Of a stretch of DNA of 64,000 nt, positions 22,988-34,079 are shown one piece after another. Each line of letters begins with the position of its first letter. The stretch's first letter is position 1. Source of the stretch: Tricholoma matsutake (lineage: Eukaryota > Basidiomycota > Agaricomycetes > Agaricales > Tricholomataceae); contig AP026549.1 of NCBI GenBank assembly GCA_026075535.2, positions 8,742,001 through 8,806,000 of the forward strand, read 5' to 3'. The translations under genes were made by a program, and so were the position numbers. Under the pieces are notes generated by a model, which saw only the letters and a program-made list of their open reading frames with translations, was not told where the DNA came from and made no database searches.

Positions 22988-24601
22988 CTAATAACTAGCA
23001 GCCAGTCGTTTCATCACGTATTCCGCAGCCTAGAAAAAAAAAATCAAAAACCCCATAATGCACAAACAAAAGTCCCTATAAAGTTACCGATATTGGCTCA
23101 TAGCGCTTTGGCCTATCTTCCGACCAAGTACCAGGAATACAATCGACTATTGCAGCGAAATCCTGTGGGGGTTGCATTCCAGTTTTTAGAACGCGGAATT
23201 ATTAGATAGATAGGTAAGTTGAATTTCTCACCACAGAACAGAACTGGGAATGAATGAAAACTTTTCAGTGAGAATGACGGTTTGAAGTAGTAGAGACTTG
23301 ACATATGTATGGGATGGAGTATCGGGGAGGTACCATACCATCCGAGTTTGTCGTTGTTAGATTGGAAGGCGCCTGCACGCGATGAACCGTGCTTCAAATC
23401 ATATCGTTCGACCCTACATTTTCGGATGGCACATCATGATCAACAGCTTAATACTAGAACACGAGATCTCGCTTATACATCTCATGAGAAAATCACCCGC
23501 GTTGACAACGATAGAACCAGGAATCGGGGGAATGGCCTGCGGCACCGTGATCAGAAATTGCTGCTGCGGACTGCAGTTGGGATCAGGCGTACCACGAATG
23601 TCCCGGGGACGTTTGGGTCCTCTACTTCCAGACCGCCTACATCGTCTTGAAAGAGAATCTAGGAGACGATATTTGAAAATTAAGAAAGAATGAGCAAAAA
23701 CTTGGACAACTTGCCGTCAATGAACCAAAATCGGAATGGCTGTCGATTCTTTGTATTTGATCGAGTGCGAGTGCTTGGTGAAGTACACTGGTAATAAGTT
23801 CAGTCAGTAACAACCATTTAAATAGAGACACGGATCATCACCTTGGATAATGAAGTAACCAAAGTTGATTATCAGGCGCCATATGGAATTTAAGAAAGTA
23901 GTCCTCCGGGAGGTGAAAGCCGAGAGCTAGCGCCTTTATAATATTTTTCTCTAGTTCAAAGCATTCCTATGGCGATTGTAGGCAAAAATGAATTACAATT
24001 TTAATCGGAATATCATCACGCACCCAGAAGAAACCAAGGCACGCTTCTTTGAAACCAGGAAGAATACCTTCAGGGAGCCATATATTCGGCATCGCCTCGT
24101 CATGTTCTCGACCCGATTCGAAACTCTCTTTGACGTCAGGGGCTTTAGCACGGTTCTGCGCGAGTTCCGACTGATCGTAAAGGTGTTGTGATACCTTCTC
24201 CCGACAAGGCGAAGAATATCCTGAAAAGTCATGAATCGTGATAGTTGGGTGAGCGTACGGATGGATGACGGTGTAATTGTAGTTCGTTACCAACCTCGGT
24301 GATGAGTTCCCGAATCTGGATGAGGTGCCAGCTGTTTGACTTCCATCGGTAGAGAGAAAAATTGCTTTGACTAAGAACAACCGCGATTAGCTGGCGATTA
24401 GGGGGGAAAGGAAAGAATTCAAACCCATTCGAACATGTTCTTGACCGTTTCCTCTGGCAAGCCGTGGTTGGTTATATACACAAACCCGATTGATCTGAGC
24501 GATGCCAGAATCGCATTGGAAACACGCTGTTTATCTGAATTGTCTATGAACGACGAGAAGTCGACAGTCTTGATTCCGTGTTCGACGTTCTGTGGAGGCA
24601 T
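22988..24601 (-). pseudogene. 2-oxoglutarate/Fe(II) oxygenase (isopenicillin N synthase-like), one premature TGA
   Basis: A ten-exon model gives 334 codons, the normal family length: 24601-24425, 24370-24295, 24220-24024, 23966-23842, 23787-23715, 23658-23593, 23536-23479, 23413-23298, 23162-23088 and 23029-22988. All introns are GT-AG except the one after 23715, which is GC-AG (GCAAGT). The N-terminal DIOX_N part has VDFSSFIDNS and GFVYITNHGLPEE. The core has REKVSQHLYD, ESFESGREHDEAMPNIWLPE, and DSHSDFGSLT, giving the His and Asp iron ligands (HxD). Later exons give GGLEVEDP, IPPIPGSIVVNAGDFLMRW, STVHRVQAP (distal His) and IPGTWSEDRPKRY. TGA at 23396-23394 lies in SNDMI-x-STVHRV, just before the distal His, so the product would lack an iron ligand. 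Substrate unknown. It may be a recent pseudogene, an allele or a sequence error. Confidence 0.8.
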
Positions 24602-25262
24602 GATAGAGGTAAAGTTGGACCGATGACTTAGCACTTAGCGTTCAAAGTTCCTTCTTATCTCCCTTGTGTTACGTAAGCGATATAGTTTGCTCCCTACGGC
24701 GCATGTGGTGAGTATCGACTTATAACAGCCATACCCAATATAGTCTAGAGCCAACCTCAAGCTCCAATTAACTCCTCGTTGGGAATCTGATCCCAGCTGT
24801 GGCGGTCATGGAGCGACAAATAGCCGCGAACGGAAAATGGATCTCGGTTGGGTGGACATGAGTCATCAAATTGACTGGGGATGCTATTGCGATCTCGAGC
24901 TGGTACTTGCCTGCGACGATCTAGGGCTGTTGTCTTATACCTGCTGAATCCGTCTCCCTTTTGATGCCCCAGCCAGGAATGCTGTGTCTTCATTGTACAC
25001 ATCACATCTCACATATCAATCACCATCACTCCTGACGTCACTCCGGTTTGGTGCTATATTCTGTTGGTGACGCATTTTGGTGCCATGTATCTCGAGGTAG
25101 GACCCGTTCCCGATGTAGGATCCGTTCCCGATGTGTAAGACCAGACCTAGACGATAGTACGCATGTCCTCAGAGGTCAGCTGATGGTGGTAGACAACTGA
25201 GGACGAATCAACAATGATGTGGTGACGAGTCACGTGGATGCAGACTAGACTAGGGTTCCGTG
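24602..25262. other. Intergenic region upstream of the oxygenase; no gene recognised
   Basis: Presumed promoter side of the oxygenase gene. Only short unsupported reading frames are present. A short direct repeat of GTTCCCGATGT(A/G) occurs at about 25107-25136. Confidence 0.5.
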
Positions 25263-25467
25263 CACAGCTGGGGCTGGCCTGTGTTTCCCATGAAAACACA
25301 GGCCTTAGAAATGTGTTTTGTGTGTGTTTCCTTGAGAAACACCTTATGTAAGCACTGCCAAAAAGGTGATTATGTAATGTTATCCCAAGGAAACATGGAT
25401 TAGAAGTCACAAAACATGTTTCCGAGACCTGTGTTTTGCATGGAAACACAGGTCAGCCCCAGCTGTG
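25263..25467. mobile_element. 205-bp MITE with about 60-bp imperfect terminal inverted repeats
   Basis: The left end CACAGCTGGGGCTGGCCTGT and the right end, reverse-complemented CACAGCTGGGGCTGACCTGT, continue to pair to about GTGTTTTGTG. GTG flanks both sides (25260-25262 and 25468-25470) as a candidate 3-bp target duplication. It is non-coding; the whole element could fold into one hairpin. Confidence 0.75.
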
Positions 25468-25690
25468 GTGAAAAATACCATAACACCTAATTTTTAACAG
25501 TGTTATTAACCAGTTATTAACTGTTAGGAACTCAGCTCTAGAGACCATGTTAACAATTGTTAAAAACTCTACTAGTACTGCAGCCAGTAGATCATATTGG
25601 AAATTAATTGCTAGGGGGTCGGATGTAGCTTTTCCCACTTTTTGTCAAGAACCATTTCTTGCCCAATCGGAACCCGCACTCTTCTGACTA

Positions 25691-26154
25691 GGGCAAGGCA
25701 GGGGTTACCCCTGGGTGTCAAATCTCATACCCTTACCCCTACCCCTGAACACCCTACTCTTAGGGGTAAGGGTATGGAAACATATAAGGGTTGCCAAGGG
25801 TATGGGAGGGTTTGTCAAGGGTACAAGGGTTTGGCACAAAATCAACATATTTGGAGCAAAATTCATTTGAAAAGTGTTGATAATTATTGTATTTACTATT
25901 AATATCACATATTAATACCTCTTATTAACATATGAAAGCCATTATCATGTTGGACAATCCCAAAATCTGAATTTAATTGATGAAAATCTTGAATATGAGT
26001 CTTTGTAGCTGAAAAAATCAAATGATATTCTTACATAAGCATGCCCCTGGCATACCCCTGTACCCTTACTAAGGGTACAGGGGTATGCAAGGGTATGAAC
26101 TTCCAAACCCCTACCCTTACCCCTCATACCCTTAGCCCTACCCCTGCCTTGCCT
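25691..26154. mobile_element. 464-bp element A, copy 1 (RGGCAAGGCAGGGGT ends, TA flanks)
   Basis: The ends are GGGCAAGGCAGGGGT and CCCCTGCCTTGCCT. They carry many TACCCCT/AGGGGTA units internally, and TA dinucleotides flank both sides. It matches 54545-55459 in reverse complement, with the AT-rich centre conserved (around TTGATAATTATTGTATTTAC). It is non-coding and lacks the 429-bp insertion found in copy 2, so it is the empty-site version. Confidence 0.8.
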
Positions 26155-26250
26155 TACTTCTTTTCCGCACTTCATTCCTCCCTCACCAGGAAGCCTGACA
26201 TTCACCAACTCCTTTCTGCCTTCGTTTCCAGCCACCTTGCACTGTGTAAG
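26155..26250 (-). repeat. LTR fragment of the TGTTAAGAAC-type Gypsy family
   Basis: About 95 bp match, inverted, the interior of the LTR at 39900-39990 (CAGAAAGGAGTTGGTGAATG, CTTCCTGGTGAGGGAGGAA). It abuts element A, which appears to have inserted in or near this LTR remnant. Confidence 0.65.
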
Positions 26251-26264
26251 TCTGGCCCCACAGA

Positions 26265-27085
26265 CTTATGACATTATGCACGTTCACTCACCTACACTGC
26301 CGCCAGCACACTCCCCTGGTGCTGACACAGCCACACACATCACTGACACAATCACCCTCGCCACCAGCGATTACAATGCCACCTACGGCACAGAAACAAC
26401 TCACCAACATAAGACACACAAACATCTGTATTATGGTGCATTACAATCAACATCCACTTCACAATGTCCCATGGCACTGGCACAGCCACCACCAGTGACA
26501 TCCTCACATACCCCTGGTGCCATACCACTGCCAACACAGCCACCAGCAATTACACCAGCAATACACTGGCAGTATACACCCCAACAACAACATGTACATC
26601 ATCACCCAGACATCGACATCCAACTTGTTCCCTCCATTGCCAACACAGCCACTGCCGGCAACATCCACTCACTGCCCAATTGCTGGCACAGCCACTGGCA
26701 ATAATCCTAGCAACATGCCAGCAACATATGCACTGGGAACAACCTTTACATTATTACCTCCCTATCTGCATCCATCAATGCCAACATTGCACTGCTGATG
26801 TGGTACCTTCCTATTATGTGACTATGCCCAATGCGGCCTTCCCAAATCACACACTATGCTTGATGCGGCCTTTTAGTTACATGGTCGATCTTTTTCTTAT
26901 ATATTACTTATTTTTTATTCCTTAACCTTCATTCCTACTTCCATGCAATGAAGGTATAGTAACTTCCTATTCTTTTATTTGTAGTAACTTATGGTTCCTA
27001 CTTCCATGCAATGAAGATAACTTAGTCCTGTCTTTCCAGTCCACCTTAAGTCTACTGTAGGTTGCCAAACCAGGCATCCTTCCAC
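26265..27085. repeat. Interspersed repeat, inverted copy of 5.94-6.72 kb
   Basis: The reverse complement of the repeat after the KDZ gene. Shared blocks include TGATGCGGCCTTTTAGTTAC, CTTCCATGCAATGAAGG (twice, 26939 and 27001) and CTGACACAATCACC. Short reading frames here are Thr/His-rich translations of the repeat and are not taken as genes. Confidence 0.6.
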
Positions 27086-27379
27086 CTTTTTTTTGACACC
27101 AACAACTTTCTTCACCTACCAAACCAACCCTGTCTCAGCAACCTTCTACCCTCATCCCACTCCTCACCAGGAGCACGAGAAGAAATTTGCAGGATTCTGG
27201 CCTACCAGCCGAATTAGAGACACTACCAACCACATGACAAAAGTGCCAGCATATCTGCTGATCACCACTGCTGTCACCACCAACCACCAATACTGACTCA
27301 TCCACTGACCAAAGTACACCTACCACCACCATCCACCATCATAACCACCAGGCTGCACCACCTGCTGCCCAAACCAAAA

Positions 27380-29690
27380 TGTCACCCTCTACACAACCCC
27401 TTGCTGAAGTGAAGGTCACCAAGATGAAGGAATGCCCAATGCTCACTGCTGGCAAAATCACCCCGCTCATCATGCATGCAATCTTGGACCCTTGTGTGCA
27501 AACATTACAAGAAACATGGTGGGAAGACTGATACCAAAATTGTCAGTTATGTTGCCGAAGGCATGTTCAAACCACGGCTCATCACATGGTACCAAGCCAA
27601 TCAAACCAGGATTGTTACCCTCTCTCTGGATGCTTACCTCTTGGAGCTTGCCCAACTTGTTCTCGAGAAAAACTGGTCACATGACATTCTCAAAACCATC
27701 CTCTCCTCATCCCAAGGCAATCAAGTTTTCATAGATTGGAAAATTGAACTTGAGAACCTGAATGCCATCCTTGCCACCTCTGCACCAACCAAGGCCCTTA
27801 CAAAGGCCAAGCTTAAAACCTAGCTTCAATCCAACCTCCACCCTGACCTGAGACTCAACATCAGTCTCAAGCTGTTTCTGGCCATTGATCTCAGCCCCTG
27901 GACTATTGAGGTCAAAGAACACGATGACCACATGCGGGCCCAAGACACTCGCACCCAAAAACTCATTGATGCCTCTGCTGCTGCATGCACCACATGCCGT
28001 GGTGAGAAGAAAGACTTACTCTCTCAACTCACTGACCCACCGGCCAAGACAAACACCTCCACCACTGGTTCCAGCAAGACTAAGCACATCGAGAAGAAAC
28101 ACCTCCCTGCCCTCACACTGGAGGAATGGGCTCTCCTCAACACACATACTGGCTGCACACAATGCCGAAAATTCTATGCCGGCCATAAAAATGCCGACTG
28201 CCCAATGAAGGCTGACAACACCTGGCCCGATGCCAAGACGTATGTCACACTCATGGTGCTGGCAACAACTGCAGTGGCAGAGGACAACAAAACCGACTTG
28301 TATGTCCCTCCCCCTGTTGATGTCCCCTTCACTATATCACACCTCTTTCCTACACTATATGCCACTGGCCCCCTCATCACTGAATTCCCCATTAAAATCT
28401 ATCCACTGATGGACATTGGTTGCCCCTGCACAGTGATTAGCCTTGAACTCTGTGAGTGCCTTGGCCTCCAACATTATTCTCTCCCTAAAAAGGAAAATAA
28501 CATGACATCATTGACCCAGCAGAAAATCAACTGTGAGGAGGATGTCAAATTAGAGCTGCAATCAGACCAGGGGATATGGAAATCATCCACAAGATGAAAG
28601 TAAATAAGGGATTATCATTCCCCATTATATTAGGAATGCCATTTCTTTCATCAGAACAGATCATGATTGAGACCCATGAGCAAACTGCCATTGACAAACA
28701 CTCCGGTCTTGACCTCCTAAATCTACCCTCTCAAACACCCCGGCCTGGGGCAAACAACAGGTTACACCTCCATTAACACTGAAGAAAATTTGGACTCCAA
28801 AACCACCTACACTGGAAAACTCTGGAGCACCAGCACTTGCTGGATGCCTTCTCCCTGGACCCATCATGGCTGCTGTGCATGACCACATTGAAGGCTTAGC
28901 ATTCCAAGAACTCCTCAAAGAGAGGGATGCGAAAATGAAACTCAAATTCACTGACCGCTTGAGTCCCACTTCGTCTCCCTGATAGCACCAAAGATATTCC
29001 TGGCCACATGTTCCACTGCATCCAACTCAAAGACCCCACCAAGGTCAACAATGGCAAAGGATATGCAGCTCCCAAGAAATACCAAGAACCTTGGAAGAGA
29101 CTGATGGATGACCACCTCAAGGCTGGCTGCATTCAGCCATCCTCCTCAGAATTTGCCTCACCAGCATTCTGCATGCCGAAATACATCGGTGGGGTGCCTG
29201 ACTTAGCAGTTGACCCTCGGTGGGTGAATGACTACCGAGCACTCAACAGTAACACTGTACGAGACAACTTCCCCTTACCCTGCATAGATGATATACTCAC
29301 CGACTGCAGGAAGGGAAAAATATTTGGCAAGATGGACATGACAAACTCCTTCTTCCAGACATGAGTACACCCTAATGACATTCACCTCACCACTGTAAGA
29401 ACACTGTGGGGACTTTATGAGTGGACCATCATACCACAGGGTGGATGCAATGCTCTTGCCACACATCAGCACTGAATGACTGATGCACTATGAGAACTCA
29501 TCAGCAAGATTTGCCATGTGTACCTTGATGATATCATCATATGGTCACAAACTCTGGAGGAACACGAACAAAACTGCACCACCATTCTTGAAGCCCTCTG
29601 AAAAGCCAGTATCTGCTGCAATCAGGCGAAATCAAACCTCTTTGCCACCAAATTATGTCTCCTTGGTCATAGTGATCAGGGAATTTTAGT
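27380..29690 (+). pseudogene. Gypsy relic 1: Gag, zinc knuckle, protease and reverse transcriptase
   Basis: ATG at 27380 opens MSPSTQPLAEVKVTKMKECP. After a frameshift near 27475 the Gag continues (TDTKIVSYVAEGMFKPRLIT, WYQANQTRIVTLSLDAYLLE). A CCHC-like knuckle (C-TQ-C-RKFYAG-H-KNAD-C), a decayed protease site (PLMDIGCPCTVIS, where DSG or DTG is expected), and RT motifs (KKYQEPWKRLMDDHLKAGCI, VDPRWVNDYRALNSNTV, FGKMDMTNSFFQT, catalytic YLDD) follow. Multiple stops are present, with TGA at 29362-29364 and later replacing Arg. The relic is cut at about 29690 by an inverted Gypsy 2 Gag fragment. No LTRs were found next to it. Confidence 0.85.
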
Positions 29691-30376
29691 TTGAGTTGTT
29701 GGGTGATTCTAGCCCATAAACCTGGTTGGAAACCACAAACAAAGGCTCTACTTTGTTCAGCGTTGGAAATCCTGCCTTTAGTAGATAAAAACTTTGTGAT
29801 GTTATAGAATGACCAAAAATATAATCCCAAATTGCTCACGTTGTAAATACCAATGCAAAGTTGTTTGCTGACGGGTTTGTCCATGTCTGAAATTGACCAT
29901 TTCCGATCATCTTTGGAACCAGGATACATTTTGTGGATAGTGATGTGAAAATTCTGGAATGAAGTGCCAGTGTCATATTCTGGAATTGATTCCCAAAGTT
30001 CAGAAGTGTCGATATTGAGGTAGTGGCAAGTGTGCTTCTTTATTTCTTCGGAGTTTGTGACATTGCATGCTGAGAAAAGCAATTCGAGCTCATTAAAATA
30101 TCTGCAAAGTTCTTGAGGCTGGGTGGGGTCAAATTTCAGAGCTGTGGAATGACCACGAGCTGGCATAGTGGCTTGTGTAGTCATGAATGCGATGACTCTT
30201 GGGGTAGGGGTTAAAACTTGGGTGAAGGATGGTAGAGGTGTCAAAGTTGTTGGAAGGATGAATGAAGAGGTAGATGATGAGGATGAAGAAGTAGAGGATG
30301 ATGATGAAGACGATGAAGTGAATAGTCGACGATGAGTAGATTCTGCTTCGGAAACTGGGATTAGAATATCTCCCAA
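29672..30376 (-). pseudogene. Gypsy 2-type Gag fragment, inverted
   Basis: The minus-strand frame MPARGHSTALKFDPTQPQEL, RYFNELELLFSACNVTNSEE and MYPGSKDDRKWSISDMDKPV is a typical basidiomycete Gypsy Gag. It is preceded by a Ser-rich stretch (poly-Ser near residues 20-40). Its 3' part (NITKFLSTKGRISNAEQSRA, LWARITQQLKLKFPDHY) is nearly identical to plus-strand sequence at 31816-31955, so the two are an inverted duplication. It breaks into Gypsy 1 at about 29672. Confidence 0.8.
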
Positions 30377-31800
30377 TTGTTCAAGAGATTTGAAGGCATG
30401 GTGAGTGTCAATTCAAAGGTTTCTAGCTTGTGTTGGCCTAAGCCAGGAGATTCAAGATGGATTAGGCGATGAAATGATTTAGAAACCACTTGCAGTGGGC
30501 TCCAAAATGATGATGCTTGACCAGGAAACCCAAACAAAACCCACAAAAAGGCCTCAAATGGTATAACACTAGTTAGAGGAAGGTTGTGAGGTGGTACTAG
30601 ATATCACCACTGTTACCCAAGAGTAAGGGAACTAAACATGAGGATGTCCAATGATATTTTATGACATTTGAGGGCATACAAAGCTCTGTGAAGTGCTTCG
30701 AGGGATGTTCAAGGGTGTTCAAGGAATGTTTGAGGATGTTTGAGGATGTTCAAGAGGCTTGTCGAGGATGAGAATGGATTTGATGGATGCTGAGGGTAGA
30801 CTATAGAGATGTGGAAAGGCCTTGAGAGGGGATAGACAATAGACAATAGTTTTGAGAAGCTAGTATGGAAAGTTTGAAGAAGTTCATGGTAATATGCTAA
30901 ACTTTGGGACTAAGACAAGAGGCTTGGACTCAAGAGAACTGCTCTTAAATCAGACGATGGATGTGAGAGGACGATCTATTCTGTCTTTCCAAGTAGCTAG
31001 TACAAGCCTATATATTTTTGGAAGAGATGGTACTTAAAAGGAAATAAAACATGAGGAATACATGAGGCAAGATATAAAACAATAAAGAACTTTGCAAATC
31101 ATAAAATAAATGAAAGATGTTGAGAAGGGAAACATATAGAGTCACAATGTATCAAGGGTACCTGTCCTATTGATCTGATATATCATCGAAATGTCAAAGC
31201 ACCACAATCACATCCTAAAGTCCCATTGTTGTACTTCCTTGTGTCTGGTGGTGCTCAATATGTGACACACTAACTTGTGGAAGGTGTGCTGTGTGTGTCT
31301 GAAAGGTGGTGCGATAGGCATACAGTGGCCAAAGGCGTTTGAGGTGCTGCAAAGTCATTCAAACTTGCCTGAAGTGTTGCGAAGTTGTTTGAAGTTGTTC
31401 AAAAACATTTTGGAGTGGTTTTGTGGGGTTCATAGGGGATAGGAGTGTGTGTGGTGATGTGTTGATGCATTTGGAGATGTTCCCAGAGCTTAGAGTGCAA
31501 GGTGGACCTATCAGCACATCAAGGTTGAGGATGCACTGGGGGCTGAGCTAGCTTCTTCAAACACCAATCCAGGTCAACAAACTACTGTCAAAAGAGTCTT
31601 CAGTGCTAAAGTTCTAATAAATGGACATGAAACATGCATTGAAAGAGTTCACCAAATATTGCCAGCAAGCCAGCTCAACCGATCGTTTAAAGTGAGTACA
31701 AGCTGTACCACGATTTGTGGACACTGAAAAAACACTTACTTCCAGCATGAACCCAGTATTGGCATCCCAACTCGACAATACAGACCAAATCATTATATCT
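30377..31800. other. Non-coding stretch between inverted Gypsy Gag copies
   Basis: No gene is supported. It contains simple repeated phrases such as GGATGTTTGAGGATGTTC (30720-30750) and TTGAGGTGCTGCAAAGT-like units (31330-31400). It lies where the leader and LTR of the minus-strand Gypsy copy would be expected, but no LTR boundary could be fixed. Confidence 0.4.
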
Positions 31801-33380
31801 GATCCCATCTCATCTTATAACATCACAAAGTTTTTATCTACTAAAGGCAGGATTTCCAATGCTGAACAAAGTAGAGCCTTTGTTTGTGGTTTCCAACCAT
31901 GTTTATGGGCTAGAATCACCCAACAACTCAAACTAAAATTCCCTGATCACTATCGCAACAACCCCTACCCACTCGATGATACCCACACAGCAGCAAAATT
32001 CATTCTAGCAGGCAAGATCACTCATCTTTCAGGTGCAGGCAAATACATCGATAAGATTGACCAAGACATAGAAGACCTGGGTGTGTTATCATATGACAGG
32101 GCATCGTCCAGCATCCTAGACCATGCACTTTTGTGTTCCACTTCCCACCTGATCAATGTTGGGGCATAGAAGACTCGCAGCACATATTATCTGAGTCTTC
32201 ACATACTTTAGGATTCTTGTGTCGTAATCTCAATAGCAAGGATATATATGCTGCTTTGACTATACCATGCTTACACCCTGTGCTGTCAGAACTGCCATAC
32301 TGGCAAGCCACTTATTTCTGAATGGTGAACATTCTTGGCTAAACTCTAGATCTCCCATGGTTGAGGAAAGACTGCAGGCTCTCCAGGAGGTGGCATGAGC
32401 ACTCCAGAAAGATGGTGAAGATCACCTTGAATCCAAAAGCTGTATGGTCCTGATCTACAGGTCACAGCATGGTCCATCTTGATCTATCACTTTGGACTCG
32501 ACATTGCTACTCAGTTCACATTCTTCAGCACCTTCGACAATACCAACAACCTCAACATCTTTGCCTCAAATTAAATTGGAAGATCTTATGGCAATTCTTG
32601 AGAAATTTGCAGCCACTCACATATCTGCTTTAGCAGGTTCGAAGACCATGAACACTACTCGACCTAACAGTGGATTTTGTTCAGACCAGCTCGAAACTTT
32701 AGTTTGCATCTTTTGTGGGCTTATGGGACATTTCATTAGTGATTGCTTGGTTTTCCAATCATATATCAATGAAGGAAAGTGTAAGAAGAACACTGAAGGC
32801 AAAATTGTACTTCCAAATGGTCAATATACTCCTCAAAACATCCCCGGTCATTTTATCAAGGACAGGATTGATGAATGGACTCGACGAAACCCTCCATCTA
32901 ATGTTACCCCTTTGCTAATGTATAATATCGCACCTTTGACAGTTTCTTCGATGCCATCCAGAGGTGTTTACCAAATTACTGACCTATCTACAATGGCCAA
33001 AGATTGTATCACAAAACTCAAACAAGAGCTATATGCTTTACGAAGTGGTAGACCTTTTGCATGAACTGATTTGAATGTGCCAACAGTTCCTACCTCATGG
33101 CCTTCAATCCCTCAAATCCCTGCACCAGTCAAACAATTTGTCCCTCAAGTACCAGCACCATCTATATTGTCTACAGCAACCAATCTACCTACTTTGAATT
33201 CGGCACCATCTTTGACCTCTGAGATACCATTGCAACTGGTAATACATCCCTACAATGGCACTAAAGAAAATTACATCTACCTCCCCATGAACACAACTTT
33301 GTATCAACAGGAAAAGCAAAGACAAAGATGGCCCATTGTACCATACCCAAGCCCCAATTCAAAAAGACAAAATCACTGAA
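31801..33380 (+). pseudogene. Gypsy relic 2: Gag with canonical CCHC zinc knuckle
   Basis: The Gag frame (NITKFLSTKGRISNAEQSRA, YPLDDTHTAAKFILAGKITH) continues through frame breaks to a region with CIFCGLMGHFISDC (C-x2-C-x4-H-x4-C). NGQYTPQNIPGHFIKDRIDEW, a conserved phrase of this family, follows. TGA at 33062-33064 interrupts the Pro-rich linker. The relic continues, after unrelated sequence, at about 34060. Confidence 0.8.
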
Positions 33381-33384
33381 GATA

Positions 33385-34060
33385 TCTTCACCCGATCAAT
33401 GAAAACACTGATTATCATTCTAACTCCCGAAGAACTACTTTCTGTAAGGGCAACCTTATGATCAGAGTCCTAAGAACTCGATACTTGCAAGGGAAAACCA
33501 AAGTTTAGATTCAATAACTATTGAACAAGGAAAAGACCCATACCTTGCAAGGGAAAACCAAAGAGAAAACTCTAAGGAGTCTGGTGCAAGGCTGAAGTAT
33601 GTATATGGAAGGCATGTGATGTTCTAAAATACTTGGAGCCCCTTCCATCCTAGCACTAATTCAGATCCAGGGTCGTGTTCCCATTTGGGGAGATGGCCAT
33701 CAATCAGTGATAGTGTCCGCATCAGGCCATGCTTGGTAAGTGGTGTCCGCATCAGGCCACGATTGGTAATGGGCGTGCGAAGACATCCTTGATTGTTTCC
33801 GCAGGCGCAACAATTGTGCAACTGGTTTGCACAGGGGTATTGACTGCGAGAATGGTGAGAGTACAATAGGGACTGATGGATCGACATATCGGAATGTTTG
33901 TAGATGGTTGGTGCAAAAGGTGCCTCATTGCGCGAAAGGTGCTTTGTTGCGTGAATGTTTGTGGGTGTGCGGAAATGTTCACAAATGTGTGCCAACCATT
34001 GTAGGGGCTTGTAAGGTGTTCCCCTTACACTTTCACTATTGCCCAAAGTTCATATGAAAT
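33385..34060. other. Unrelated sequence interrupting Gypsy relic 2
   Basis: Gypsy coding homology stops near 33380 and resumes near 34080. The intervening DNA contains a direct repeat of CCTTGCAAGGGAAAACCAAAG (33543; shorter copy at 33487) and a tandem GTGTCCGCATCAGGCCA (about 33714 and 33743). No terminal repeats or target duplication were identified. Confidence 0.4.
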
Positions 34061-34079
34061 GGAAGGAACAGGTCACTTT

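Noticed and set aside
24757..25005. Minus-strand frame of 82 codons upstream of the oxygenase
   Set aside because: No motif, no splice context and no continuation in frame with the oxygenase; treated as intergenic.
25690..26155. Telomere-like TACCCC/AGGGGTA repeats suggesting an internal telomere
   Set aside because: The unit is irregular and bounded by defined inverted ends with TA flanks, and a second copy has the same ends; it is a MITE.
26237..26925. Thr/His/Pro-rich open frames
   Set aside because: They translate an interspersed repeat that has an inverted copy at 5.94-6.72 kb, where the frames are not conserved.
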